Program-made: the position numbers and the translations under genes
In this document: positions 1-12,550 of the stretch, one piece after another
Layout: each line of letters begins with the position of its first letter
Numbering within the stretch: position 1 is the first letter of the stretch
Assembly: GCA_033063855.1 (NCBI GenBank)
Contig: CP093830.1
Location: forward strand, 16,368,854-16,432,853
Length of the DNA stretch: 64,000 bases
From: Smittia aterrima
Taxonomy: Eukaryota > Arthropoda > Insecta > Diptera > Chironomidae
Direction: 5' to 3'
Notes under the pieces: model-generated
Told to the model about the DNA's origin: nothing
The model's input: the letters and a program-made list of their open reading frames with translations, nothing else
Database searches by the model: none

Positions 1-3000
1 GGGCGTATTTGAAAAGTTATGGTGAGAAATCCACTGTCCATGGAGTTGCTTACATTGGAAATTCAAGAAGTCATATCGTTGAAAGGTTGAGGAAATTTCT
101 CTCTCCTTCTTTTGTTAATATACATCATTGAAATCAATTTCAGAATATTCTGGGCCTTCAGTCTAATCGTTTCGCTGATTTTCACTGGATTATGGTTATC
201 AGAGTTGGTTGTGAAGCAAATGAATACTCCATTTGTTGTTGTTCTTGACGACACGCCAGTTCACGTGTCTGAAATTAACTTTCCGTCGATGACAATCTGC
301 CCAGGATTCTGTCCGCTTGTTGATAGCTTCGATTACAATCAATTTGTCGATGGAATAAAATCTGGAAAAATGGATCAGACAAACTTTACACAGCTTGAGT
401 AAGCAAAAGTTTTTGAATCAACAATTTGATTGAGAAAATAAAAAAAATATCTTTCAGATTGGAACGGCTTCAGGTCCTCAGCCTAATCACCAGAGACGAT
501 TTCCTAGCTAACTTTCTTGCTAAATTCAATTTGTCGACTTCAACAGAAAATTTCTTCGAGCGACTTGATGATTTTCTAAACTTTTTTGGAAATAGCTTCG
601 ACGGCGGAGGTATGTTTGTTGTTTTAATTTCACTATTAAATTACGTCATATACGAATAAATTCACTCTGATATATTCATAGCTATATCAGATAATGCTAA
701 CTGGGTAAATAGATTTCAAGTCAACTACACGCAAGTCATTGGCCAAAACGGTTTATGCTTCACTTTCAATTTTCCAACTCCTGAAAAGTTTTTCAATGTC
801 AAACAGTTGTCGAGTGACTTTTACTATAACAAATCAGTTTGGATAATGGGAGCTAATCAGAGAAATAAATATACTGAACACGATTATCCCTTGAAGACAT
901 CAAGAGCTGTTCTTGGAATTTTCGCTAAGATTAGTGCGCAGCGAGTTTACACTATTAACAAAAAAAAAGTTCAATTTTTTTCATTAAATATCGAAGATGG
1001 ATTTCACTTAACGTTTCATGATCCTTACGAGATAGTTTCGAGGAATTCGCCAAATTATTTCGCAATTGAGAATAGTACAACTTCGTTCACGATTTCACCG
1101 AACCTATTAGAAAATGACGAATCTGTAGAAGACTTCAATGCAAAACAGTGAGACTGCTAATCGAAAACAATGAGTTGAAATAATTTATTTTATTTCAGGC
1201 GAGATTGTTTTCTCCCCGAAGAGAAATCATTAAAATACTTCAAAGTCTACAACAAAATTAATTGTGAACACGAGTGCTTAGCAAACTTAACTTTGGCTAC
1301 TTGTAAATGCGTGCAATTTTGGATGCTCAGAGAAGAATCAACGAGGATTTGTGGAGTCTCCGATTGGAAATGTTTTGAGAAAACAGAAGAAAACTTTTCA
1401 CAATCAAAATCAATTTGCAGTTGCTTAGATCCATGCAAGAGACATCGCTTTGAAGTTGAGTCGAAGATTACTGATTACAGCGAGTAAATATTACGAAAAA
1501 CAAATTTTATCTTTGATTTTGAATCCAATCAAATTTATAGTGATATTGTGGCGTACAGAGGCTCAGTTATTGAAGTAAAATTTAAAGACGACGAGTTTTA
1601 TAAACTTATTTTGAAAAGACTTTATTCAACCGTTGACATCATAGCATTCACCGGCGGCTTATTGGGTTCGTGTTATTATTCTAAAAATATGAGATTGAAT
1701 ATAAAATTTGTTTCAGGTTTATTTGCTGGTTTGTCTGCTTTGTCAGTAATCGAAGTCATCTACTTCTTCAGCCTTCGAGTTCTCTTGAATCAATCGACAA
1801 AAGTTTCCCCTGATCGAGATCAAAATGATTCACAGAACGAAGCTAAGAGCTTTTGGAAGAATTTCATGGAACAGTCTTCAGTCCACGGTTTCTACTTCAT
1901 CGTCGCTGAGAATGGAAAGCTAATGAAGTGAAGTTTTTATTTTCATTCCATAGTTGTCAAATCTTACATTAAGTTGTTTCAGAATATTTTGGATATTTGC
2001 CTTAGGTCTCTCAATGTTTGGATTTTATTCAATGTCATCAAGTTCGTATCAGAGATTTTCATCAAAAATCGTGTCTGTAAGACAAGACAGCAATCCCATA
2101 AATGTGAACGAAGTTGGTTGAGTTGGTTCCGTTCTAAACCATGATTAATTTGAAAACAAATTTACCATAGATTCCTTTTCCTGCAATAACGATTAGTGGC
2201 GACTTCGAACATTCGTACTTTAAATTAACGAATCAGTTTTTCTACCTTGCTGCACTTGGTTATGATGTGTGTCCAGATTGCTTTGAGCGGTTTTTTAAAC
2301 TTCAGTAAGAACCTGAAATTATCTCTAAAACTTTCTGAAACATTAAGAAATCAATAATTTCAGAACGATGATCGAAATGTTTGTCTGCAGAGAAACATAT
2401 TTTGAAGAGTTTGAAAACAATCGCTTCAATTACTCAAAGAATTCAGATTTCGTTGACATGTTGATGAACCTCACTTCAAACACACAAAAGCTTTGGATAG
2501 ACGAAGGAAATGCAACGTGGCAAGGAAAATTGGGCCCAGAATATGTCTATCCTTCGGAGACATTTTTGATCAGCGGAATCGGATTCACTTACAACGCTTT
2601 TGAAGCTGATGAAGTTTATAACTCAGAAATGTAATTTTAACACAAAGTTTTTTTTAAATATTTCTTATGAGCTTTCCAATCTTTAGAGTTTCAGAAGATT
2701 TCTTTCATATTCAGAAAAAACGGAAAAATAATAATTCGACCGTTCGTGTTCCATGGAGGACTGCCTTCAGTGTCAAGAATAATTTCAAGATTTCGTTGAA
2801 CAACAACACTCATCTTGTGGAAGAACTAGGAGTTAACTATAAGTGCAGAGAAGCTTCATTTCTTATTCACTCTCCCTACGAAATTCCATTGAATGTCAAA
2901 GACACACAATTCACGAGGCTTGGCTATGGAACTTCGACGGATGTTTTGATTAAACCAGAAGTTATCAGATCTGATGAGAGCATCAGAGGAATGGATCTTC

Positions 3001-3601
3001 GTTATCGCAATTGTTATTTCGATGATGAATTTCGACTAAAGTATTTCAAGCACTACTCGAAGTCTCATTGCGAATTGGAAGTTTTGAGTGTGGTCACGTT
3101 TGTGAACTGCGATTGCATTCCCTTCAATTACATCAGAAACAAATCGATGGAAGTTTGCGATGTCTCGCGATTGCCTTGCGTATTAGCAATTCAAAAAATT
3201 GTTCTCAATGGAGAACATTCTCGACATTGTCTGCCATTGTGCGACTCAATCAGCTACGAAACGGAATTTGTTAGAAACCGCCTTGCTTCGAATTTCAGTG
3301 AAAGGTTTAATGTTTTGTTTCTCTTGAACATTTTCATAAATTTTAATATTTTATTCGCAGTTCCGATAGAGAAGTTACATTGAATTTCAAGTTCAAGGAT
3401 AGTGAAGTACTTGGACTAATAAAATATCGACAGTTTCCTGCGATTGACTTTCTAAGTAGAATCGGTGGAATTCTTGGACTTTTTGCAGGAGTTTCATGTT
3501 TAACATTTTTAGAAACCTTCTATCTATTGATCATCAGACCAATCGTCGATGCCTTAAAGAAGGTTTTTCTGAAGAAAAAATCTCGACAATGTTGGACATA
3601 A
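1..3601 (+). CDS. Tandem-fused pickpocket (DEG/ENaC) channel, two units, 5' partial
   Basis: Predicted join: <1..85, 144..398, 458..609, 682..1147, 1199..1483, 1541..1665, 1717..1927, 1983..2112, 2171..2304, 2364..2630, 2687..3304, 3361..3601. Phases close, giving 988 codons plus a stop. Each unit has the DEG/ENaC plan. An N-terminal HG-type motif (STVHGVAYI in unit 1, SSVHGFYFI in unit 2) is followed by TM1 starting near IFW, a cysteine-rich extracellular domain, and TM2 with the selectivity-filter region GGLLGLFAGLS or GGILGLFAGVS. The family forms trimeric sodium channels used in sensory and epithelial cells. There is no stop between TM2 of unit 1 and the N-terminus of unit 2, only a linker of about 25 residues. 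Unit 2 could instead start separately at ATG 1866. The 2112/2113 donor (GTTGGT) is weak and was chosen on frame. The window opens inside the N-terminal exon. Confidence 0.85.
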
Positions 3602-4137
3602 TCATTTTATTTCGTATGCCTGATCACGAAAATGTTTTATTTTTTTATCGTTTGTTTCGTGACTTAAAATTTTAGGATTAATGTGAACAACCCAATACTC
3701 TAAGTCTAAAGATATCAAGTTTCACTTTGAGCTCACCAGAGGTGGATCCAATATCTGTCCAACTCTGGGATCCAAGCATTCGTTCGAGCACGCTGAACAT
3801 TTCTCACGAAGTGTCAGCGAAAATGTTAGGAAATCTGAACAAATTGAAAAGGTTTTAAAAATTCCATCTTCATTTTCTGCCGTAAATTAAACCGAATGGC
3901 GAAAACCAGAAGCAGCTAGCTGCTGCCGTTCTCGACTATATAGAGTTCAAAGTTTTAAATCGCCTTTTTGTACGGAGATTCCAGGTTTTGGGATTCCAGG
4001 TTATAACATTAAAGCTTTTCAAACTTGCTTAATCAACAAAGACTTTTCTCAAATGAATTAACTTCAATTTTCCTTCATTTTTTATTTGTTTCATTTATCA
4101 TCTGATCTACAGATTATTTGTAAATGATTTTACGTAA
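3602..4137. other. Intergenic spacer between convergent genes
   Basis: This AT-rich spacer lies between the pickpocket stop and the minus-strand M1 gene stop. It should hold both 3' UTRs. I see no convincing ORF. An 11-bp direct repeat (GATTCCAGGTT) occurs at about 3977 and 3992. Confidence 0.5.
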
Positions 4138-7100
4138 TCAACCCATGAATTTGTTGTTCTCTGACTTGTTGATGTGACTTGAATAATTGTCCAACCACTT
4201 TTCAATCACAGGCAAATTTTCATCGCTCCATTTTGTTTCTTCTTTAATGTTCTTCAAGGACTTTTCGATTATGTGTTCAGCGCTTCCGAATTCTCCTTGT
4301 CGCTGTACATAAAGTTGCTTCACCATGTCATAGCCTTCTTGCGTTGTGAAAACTCCAGTTGCAGTGCTTATCAAGTTATCCCACAAATTGGTTTTGTTAG
4401 TGAATCTAACGAAAGAAAAATTAATATAAAGGAACAAGCATGTCATTTCATTTTTTACTTGATCTTAATGGCATCCCAATTTTCTTGAAGGAAATTGAAA
4501 AGAGTTGAATATCCAGATGAACCTCCTGTGAAATAAAAATGATTTTAACTACAAACAAGAATGAAAAGTTTTCTTTCAAATGAAACCTGATAACATGCTG
4601 AAGATCAAGAATATGTCATTTTCAGTAAAGTTTGCGTTTTCCTCTAAGATTGTAATGTTCAGCAATCGAAGAATCTTTTCACGTTGATTTGGACAGCCAG
4701 CAAGTGTTTTTAGAAGATAAGTTCGTTCGCTCTGTTTTCTTGATGATGGGAAGTTGATAACACGATTTAAGCCAAATTCCCACTCGGCGATTGTTCCCCA
4801 TTTGAAAACAGGGCAAATATATTGATTAGCAACACTGAAAAAATATTTTGTACTAATTACTTTTACATTTAAGGGAATTAATCTTACGGATTTCCTTCGT
4901 CGGGTGTTGGACTGTCCATCCATTTCTTGTATTCCAATTGAGCTTCTTCAATGCAAGGCTTGTAACCAGCGCGACATAAGAAAGTCTTTGAAAGCGAACG
5001 AAGATTTCTCTTCCAGTTTTCTTCATTATCATCGCCTTCTGATCCGAGTTCTTCATACAAAGGAGTCAACATTGTTCTAACATAAGTTTCAAACTTCTTG
5101 TGAACATTTGACATATCAATGTGTCTTCCGATGTGATCAATCATTGTAAAAACTGGATTCCAAACGAGATGGTCACGTTCACTTTTCATAAACAAAGTCA
5201 TATTAAAAGCTGTTGCAAAACTTAACTGTCCAGCATAGGCGAGATTCCATGCGTCGTGTAAAAGCTTAGCGCGAGTGTACACTGGAATTATTTCACGACC
5301 TTTCGCGGTTTGAAGATATTCTGCAAGCAAATTCCAGTTTTTCTCATCGTAATTGACTGGGAATGGTCCAATTTCTTCTGGATTGACGATGATGAATTTT
5401 TCGGCCGATGGAAGCTCGTTGATTTCAACTTCTCTGACTTTCTTCATCCATAATCGCGGAGTGGTGTTGACAAAATCTAGTTTATCTTGAGTTACAACAA
5501 TTACTGGGATCCACCAAAGCATTTTGTCTTGTTCGGGAACGTCATGAGGTCGCTCACGAAGATAAACTTTCTGGCTCAACGTAGCAGTTCTTTTATTGTA
5601 GTCTCGAGTTACTGTTACAGTTGGAATTCGATCTTTTTGAATCCAACTCGTTGCGATTGCTCCGATCGTTGCATTAGGACAGAGCTTATTGTCAAGATGC
5701 GATTGCTTTGTGAGAGCTTCCCAAATATCATCAGCAAAGAAAGTTTTGTATTCGCGATCGATAAAGAATTTTTGCAACCCTTTCTTGAAAGTGTCAGCTC
5801 CAAGGGTAAAGTTGAGCATTCTTAAGACGAGCTCAGTCTTACTTGAAATAGTCTCTTGCTTCATTCCAGTGATTCTCGAGTGAGGATAGCGTTTGCTAAA
5901 TTCATAATAAATCGAATATAAAATTGTCATTGGCCATTTGCCTTCAAATTCTGCTCCGTTGTCGAGTTCAATCGCAGTTCGGGCTGACAGGAAGCCAGCA
6001 ATCGCTTTGTTGATCTGTGAGTCACTATACCAATAAGGCGTAGCCCAAGCTCCAAGCCATTGATAAACAAGCTCTTGTGCAATCAAGTAGAAACTGTTTT
6101 GAAGTAGCTCAGATTCTCTAGGAAATAAATATTTCATGAAATTGGATGAAAAATAAAACTCTTGAACTTCTTACTTGTATACAATCAAACCCCAATTGTC
6201 AGCTGGTTTGACGGTTGAAAAGTTTGGCAAAGCGACGATGTCCAATTTATCCAAAGGAAAATCAACTCCAAGATAATTTTGAATCGACAACAACGACTTC
6301 TCGATTCTCTCGTAAATTCTCGTTTGATCTAAATCTCTGTGAAGGTCTGATCGAGCATAAACTTTGATGCACAACTTTTTCATGTGCGGATCCGATAAAT
6401 CGCTTCGAGTTACTTGAGTGAGTTGAGAAATGACGAAACCAAAAGTGAATGTTGACATTGGCGGTGTTGGTTCGAAGTGATCAACGACGTAATTGTCCTC
6501 ACTAGATTAATCAAAGTTTTTATAACCAAAGCAACTTTCTATCAAAACTTACATTTCATCAGACGACTTGACTGGCGTGTTGAAGAGAGTCATGTATGCT
6601 TTCGGACGTGCGATCGATACGATGAACGGAACTTTAAATGCTGGCTCCTGAAAAGATTTTTCATCAAAAGTTTTCTTTCTATTTGATTAGTTTCTCATTA
6701 GCTCACGTCGAAGCATGGGAAGAGACGTCTAGCGTTATTTGGTCGCATGTGAGTTGCCAAGTAACTTCTGAAAGTTTAAAATAGTTAATCACTTATTTTG
6801 AATCGAAGGAATTGAACTTACTTCTTCTCTCCTCCGGTCTCGAAATAATTTCCCTTGAACATTCCTTCTGATGACTCCCAGATCTGTCCATTGAAATCAA
6901 TTTCGAGTTCAGCGATAGTTCCTTGTTTCAAAGTGTTTTGTAAATGAATGACAAGAAGTGGCTTCTTTATCATTCGATCGACTCGACGAATTGGAATTTC
7001 TTTGGGGAAATCACTTTTTGATGGATCTTGATGAATTCTAGAAAAGATTTTTTTTAATAAATCGATCGATTTAAATGAAGCGAAATAATTTACGTTTCGT

Positions 7101-7401
7101 CCATTCCGATTTTCGATAATTTGATATCAGATTCAGCAACCTCCAAGTCGTGAGCAGCATGAATGGTGATTTGATTGGTCGGTTCTTGCCATGTCATAAC
7201 AATTTTTATTTTTCCACTAAAAGTCGAGTCTTCAATATTTGGCCGCAAGTCGATTGTGTAATTGTTCGGTGTAATCTCTCCCGGTAAACGAGAGTCAGAT
7301 ATCAAGGAATGTGCTGCCGATAAATCGATGCTTCGTGCGAGTCTTGTTCCAGCAGAACAAACGCCGATGATTGTGAGAAGAGGAAGGAGAAACTTCCCCA
7401 T
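4138..7401 (-). CDS. Secreted M1 aminopeptidase-like protein, predicted inactive
   Basis: Predicted complement join: 4138..4405, 4459..4525, 4587..4834, 4888..6117, 6175..6501, 6553..6647, 6707..6767, 6822..7037, 7094..7401. This gives 939 residues with all phases closing. The start MGKFLLPLLTIIGVCSAG is a signal peptide. The N-terminal beta domain carries NARRLFPCFDEPAFK, a clear M1 hallmark, and the C-terminal half matches the helical ERAP1-like domain. The catalytic centre is changed: GAMENWG reads PADNWG, HEXXH reads QELVY, and the downstream NE reads NK. All three zinc ligands are therefore missing. Active relatives are zinc exopeptidases of the gut or body surface. No membrane anchor or clear GPI signal is seen at the C-terminus, which ends NKFMG. 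A 5'-UTR intron acceptor probably ends near 7433. Family assignment is secure; loss of activity is inferred. Confidence 0.88.
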
Positions 7402-8124
7402 TGCTTTGAGTTTGATGTTTGAAGGTTGAAGCCTGAAATTATTACTGGGTCAAAAAGTTTTCTCGAAGAGTAAATTAAGGCTTAATAAACTCTTTGATCA
7501 ATTAACATGAATTGCTTCGTTATGGATTACTATAAAGAGAAAATTGGATGCTCGTAACTTAATCTTATGCAAGGAGTTTTGATTTACTCGTTCAATTTAT
7601 GCAGTTCGAGCTCTTTCGTTTATGGAAACCTGAAACTTCCTAGAAACTTTGAAGGGATTTATATAAATATTTCTAAGTGAGCTATGAAGCCAGTGTTGTA
7701 ATCAACAACTTCCGTAAAGTTCAAACTATCAGGGGACGAAGATTTACACGATGGACGTTAATTAAAAAGATCTAAGCAGAAATTATTTTTTCAATTTAAT
7801 TAACTTTGATCCCATTTGGGATTAAGTGCAGCAAATCGCGTGTTATTTCAAAGCTTTGAGTCTATTCGTTTGCTTCGCTTTGCCCCTTGTGACATCATCT
7901 CCTGATATGAGCATGCTGATATCGTACAATTTGTTAATTGATACGAAAGGTATTGAGACGAAGAGCGAGTCACAACAACAAGAGTTTTGCTTCGGTTGGT
8001 ATATAAGACAGCGCATCGTTCGCTATCAGTTTTTCATTTTTAGTCGAACCTTTGAGGAGAAAACACCGCCAAGAGAATAATTCCGAAATTAACGTGAGAT
8101 AAGAAAGTAAAACAAGAGAAGAAG
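7402..8124. promoter_or_regulatory. Divergent promoter region between M1-like and adhesion GPCR genes
   Basis: About 720 bp separate two divergent start codons. The right half holds a good TATA/Inr pair for the GPCR gene (listed separately). On the minus side, an AG acceptor near 7433 just upstream of the M1-like start suggests a 5'-UTR intron. No other coding potential is convincing. Confidence 0.45.
8000..8030 (+). promoter_or_regulatory. Core promoter of the adhesion GPCR gene (TATA plus Inr)
   Basis: TATATAAG at 8000-8007 is followed by the arthropod initiator TCAGT at 8026-8030. The spacing is about 26-28 bp from TATA to the initiator A, slightly short of the usual 30. The first in-frame ATG is at 8125, so the leader is about 95 nt. 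Confidence 0.55.
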
Positions 8125-11100
8125 ATGCGGCTTAAAGGTGATTCATAGAAGTTATTTACTAAGCTATTCAAATTAATTATTTGTCTTCGCAGATTTGCTC
8201 TTCAACTTAATTTTGTTCGTAACTTTCGGAGACTTTTACATTGAGTGTCTCTCAACTTGTAAAAGCGTTAAACTTCAAAGTGAGGACGGAATCGTCTTAC
8301 ATTGGTCAGAAACTCCTGTTGGGGAACTTCGACCATCGATTCCTTTATGCATCGACAAAGACGAAAATATTTTGCAACGACGTTGCATGCAAGGAGAATT
8401 TTGGGAGAACTTTGAACCTCAACGCTGCATGATCTTCGCTTTAAAACAATTCACTTCATGTCCTTCCGGAATGACGAAGACGAAAATCAACAACTTTGAT
8501 ATCTGTTTACAAGTGACTTCTCCAAAAAAATGGGAAAACTCTTGCATGATTTATGGAGCAACCAAAAGTATTTTGGATTTATCGAGTGAAAAAGTCCAGA
8601 GTGTAGTGAATCATTTAAAAACTGTGAAGAAATTGCCTGAGTTTTGGTTGCCAGCACAGCGCGATTCCGATTATAATCCATTTCAATGGAAAATCGCTGG
8701 CAATCTATGGAACGAAAAAGTTGATATTGACGACTATGAATTGACAATTGAAGACACCTATAAAGATAAGTGCTTAAAGCTTGTGATAAGTGCCGAGAAA
8801 AACAAGCTAAAATCCGATAATTGTGAAGTGAAAATTCCGGAAGTTTGTGTGTTCGATGAGACGTCGGTAGCTCGAATGGCGTGCAAAAAAGGATTATCTT
8901 CTAAATATCTGTACCATCAGAACAAATGTTTCTCAATAGAGAGAACTTATGACGCAAAGAGAGCTTTGTATCAAGCGACAAACATTTATTCGCTTCAGTT
9001 CGTCAGAGATTTAATGGAAGCTTTCAACATTGAGATAAATGATTTGTGTTTAGTGAACTTGGGAACAGTTGATTACTCTCAAAACTATTTTACGAATTCG
9101 AGTTACGGAAAGTTTACAGTGATGGACAGAGATGGCCGTTGGAAGATGTCGAATCATTTTTCTTGTGTGATCTATGAGGAGACAATTGAGCTTCAAACTC
9201 CTGAGATTTCTTTAAAGTTCGACTCCAGCAATAATCGAATGTTAATGATTGTTTATTCTGATGAATTTCTCATGAAAGACGATGGTGAAGAAACGGGAGC
9301 GAAATGCTTTACAATCGCGAACAATGATCTCGTTAAGACAGCAAAGATTAAGAATCGTTTATGGTCAGAGACGATCAAGAAGTACGAAGTGAAGTATCTC
9401 GATTCGAAAAAATCTCGCGAAGTTTCAAAAACAATTTTCGACATCAAACTTTACGGAAACGGTCCAGGCATTTATTGGTGCGAAGGCCGTGCAATCAGTA
9501 GCGGCCAACTGATTAAATCAAAGAAAGTTGTCGCAAGAAAAAAGTTGGACAGTGTAGTCTTTGCCGTTCAACTTGAATCAAAAGTAAATCTAACGAGCGA
9601 CGCTTTTTACGAGAAAAAGTTTCTGAAAGCTCTCACGAAGCAATTACGAGGAATTCTCGAAAGCAGCAACAATCTTACATTCTATGAAAAAGTCGTCGTT
9701 AGCATCATCAAAGATATTCGCGTGATGAAGATTATTCAATTTGACAAGCTCTCATCTCAATTGAATGCAATTTATCACGTCACGATTTTGAAGACTTTCG
9801 ACGACAGTAGTAGCGAAGAATACGAAGACTTTATGAGCAAATATGCGGAGAAGTTCGATGACGTTAAAGTCGTAGTTAGTCATCAACTTATGTCGTTCAT
9901 CGAAAGTATTCTTACGAAGGCTGGAAAGCCTCAATTCAATTTCCTCGGTATCAATAGCACGGAATATTGTTTGCCCGACTCAATTAATAATCCAAATCCA
10001 TTAACGGATCTCCTCGTATGGGATCAAGCATTTGTTGGCGAGACACTCCCACCCACAGAGCTATGCATTTATCAATCAGGAATCCCAATGACAAGAAAGT
10101 GTGAAGGTGATTTCTTACATGGAGGACAATGGGAGACTTTAACTCAAGAGAAACTTCAATGTGTCGACCAAGAGATTCTGAGTCTTCACACAAAACGACT
10201 TTTCGCTTTCAACAAAGTCCTTAGTCCGAATGAAACACATGAGATTATCAACAATATGACAGCGATTAGTTCTCATTATGATCAACTCATTGCTGCGGAT
10301 TTGTTTTACATCTCGAAAGCTGTTCAGCTCATTACAAGCAACGTCACACTGCCACAAGATATCAATTTAAATTCCACGGATCTGGACGACAAATACAATT
10401 TAACAATCATTTTGAACAACATCATGAATGTGAACGAAAGCTTGATTCAATTGTCGCAACTGAAGCTGAATACGACAAATATCCTCTTAGATTCTTACGA
10501 AAATTTAATAAATTCACTCTCCACGAATTATTCAATTTATTCCACGATCAACAACAACCTAATCAGCAATTCTCTGAATGAGACGGACGGAACGTTCATA
10601 ATGAAAACGGAGAAGATCATTGTGTTCATTTGCGATCCGGGACGAATGAATGTTAGTGGAATGGCTTTGATTAGAAATCGAAATGGAGACGAAGCGAGTC
10701 TTATGGATTACAGAGTTGAGAAACTCTACGCAACTCAACAAATCGATGACATTTGGAATATTTATCAGGACACTCTGGAGATTGCCAGTTTTTTCCCCGA
10801 AGAGTTATTGAATCGAATCGACGAGATTCGACTTCTTGAAGCCAACGCGACTGCAGCTAACTTGACTGAAGCAAATGCTACGGAACCTATTGTTACTGAG
10901 CCTTTGAAAATCGTTATCAAAGTTTTCTACAACGATGCGATTTTTAAAGAAAGCAGTCGAGTGTCATTCTACAAGTCTCAGAGCAAGATCATCAGCGTTT
11001 CCCTTCCTGGCCATGATAATAATCTTCCGCTTTTGCTTCCAATAATGTTCAAGAAATCGAACAATTCTATGCAATCTAACGATGACGTGTGCGGTTATTG

Positions 11101-12133
11101 GGAGTTTCAACCGAATGGAACTTATTCGGAATCAAGTGAATGGCTTCAAGAAGGCTGCGAGTTCCTTGGCGTTTCAAAATACGATCCTAGTCTAGTTCTC
11201 TGCGGTTGCTCGCATTTGACACACTTTGCTTATCTCATTATGGGAAATTTTATTCACGATGTTCATGAAGACGGAGATGTCAGAATCACACTTCTTCACA
11301 AACGAGTCCTCAACATTATCACACTTCTCGGCAGCGTTCTTTCAATTCTCGGAATCTTAGGAATTTTCGTCACTGCAATAACTTTCCGAGCATGGCGAGA
11401 AAAAGCAAGCACAAAAGTTCTTCTTCAGTTATCCTTTGCAATTGCACTTCAAATGGTAATCATCAGTTTCTTCAGCACTGAAAATTACACTTTAACACTT
11501 GACACTCCTGGAGAGAAACTTTCGTGCATCGCTCTAGGAACGTGTCTCCATTATTCTGTCCTTGTGACTTTCGCTTGGATGCTCATTACAGCGTTTTTAC
11601 AATTCAAACGTTACGTCATCGTTTTGGGAAACTTGAAGCCTGAGAGATTTTTCCTAAAGTCTTTCTTCGTCGGTTGGGGAACGCCATTGATTCCAATTGT
11701 TACAGTTCTTATCATCGATCCTTTTCTTTATATTCCCGAAATTTACGGAATTTGTTATCCTCAAGGAATGGCATTCTACTTTAGTGTCCTGCTTCCTGTT
11801 GGCTTGATTGTCATTGCGAATTTGATCATTTTCATTTTCGTGATTTATAATATTGTCAAAGTTGGATGGACTTCATCGGGAGCTTTGAGGAAAAGTGAGA
11901 ATAACATTGTCCTTTCTCAATTGAGAGTTTCAATCTTCTTATTTTTTTTGCTCGGACTAACATGGATTTTTGGTCTACTCGCTTCGTCTGAAGCGACTCT
12001 CGTGTTCTCTTATCTCTTTTGCTTGACAGCAACGATTCAAGGATTCGTTTTATTTCTCTACTTCATCATCATGGATCCAATCACAAGAAAGCTCTGGCGC
12101 GAAAGTTTCCGTTCGTGGCAAACGAAAAATTAA
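8125..12133 (+). CDS. Adhesion-type GPCR with lectin-like N-terminus and GPS motif
   Basis: Predicted join 8125..8137, 8193..12133, giving 1317 residues. A 13-nt first exon splices to one nearly 4-kb exon and completes the signal peptide MRLKDLLFNLILFVTFGD. Two cysteine-framed blocks, at about residues 90-220 and 235-330, resemble degenerate C-type lectin domains; FWLPAQRD is typical of the fold. A second CIYQSG...CEGDF segment near residue 630 resembles a hormone-receptor-type cysteine module. The GPS sequence CGCSHLTHF at about residue 1008 predicts autoproteolysis between L and T, which is the mark of the GAIN domain. Seven hydrophobic helices of class B2 run from about residue 1044 to the end, leaving a very short cytoplasmic tail. 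Many NxT/S sites lie in the ectodomain. The ligand cannot be told. Drosophila has comparable adhesion GPCRs, but I do not assign an orthologue. Confidence 0.88.
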
Positions 12134-12550
12134 ATAAAAGAAAATCACCTTAAATATTCCAATTGAGGATGAATATTTCACTTTCCTATTTTTCTCTTAT
12201 TTGTTCACTTCACGAGAGTCAAAAGAAAACTGAGCCGATGAGAAGCCCGTCGTGATCTAGTCAAGATGCTTTTAAAGTCTAAATCGTAACCAACACATGC
12301 ACAAAGCCTCATTATGTCCAATTTAGTTGCGCTACATCCCGTCGTCTCTTTCACGTAAATGCAATGAATCATTTACAAGCTTTATTGGAGAAAAGCTCTA
12401 ATTCAATTTAAAAGCGCTAAGAGTAAACGCGCCGCTCGTCACAAATCAAATTTAAAGTTTTATTGTGCAAATTTGTTTGCCACACGCTCGTCGAGAACTT
12501 AAACAGTTTTTGCTCTAACGATGTCCATGTAATCTCAATGTGATCAAATG
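12134..12550. other. Intergenic spacer downstream of the adhesion GPCR
   Basis: This AT-rich stretch should hold the GPCR 3' UTR. An early AATAAA-like run sits just after the stop at about 12134. I see no ORF or RNA structure that I can support. Confidence 0.4.

Noticed and set aside
7826..8080. 84-codon plus-strand ORF upstream of the adhesion GPCR
   Set aside because: It crosses the TATA/Inr promoter and matches no family; the real start is ATG 8125.
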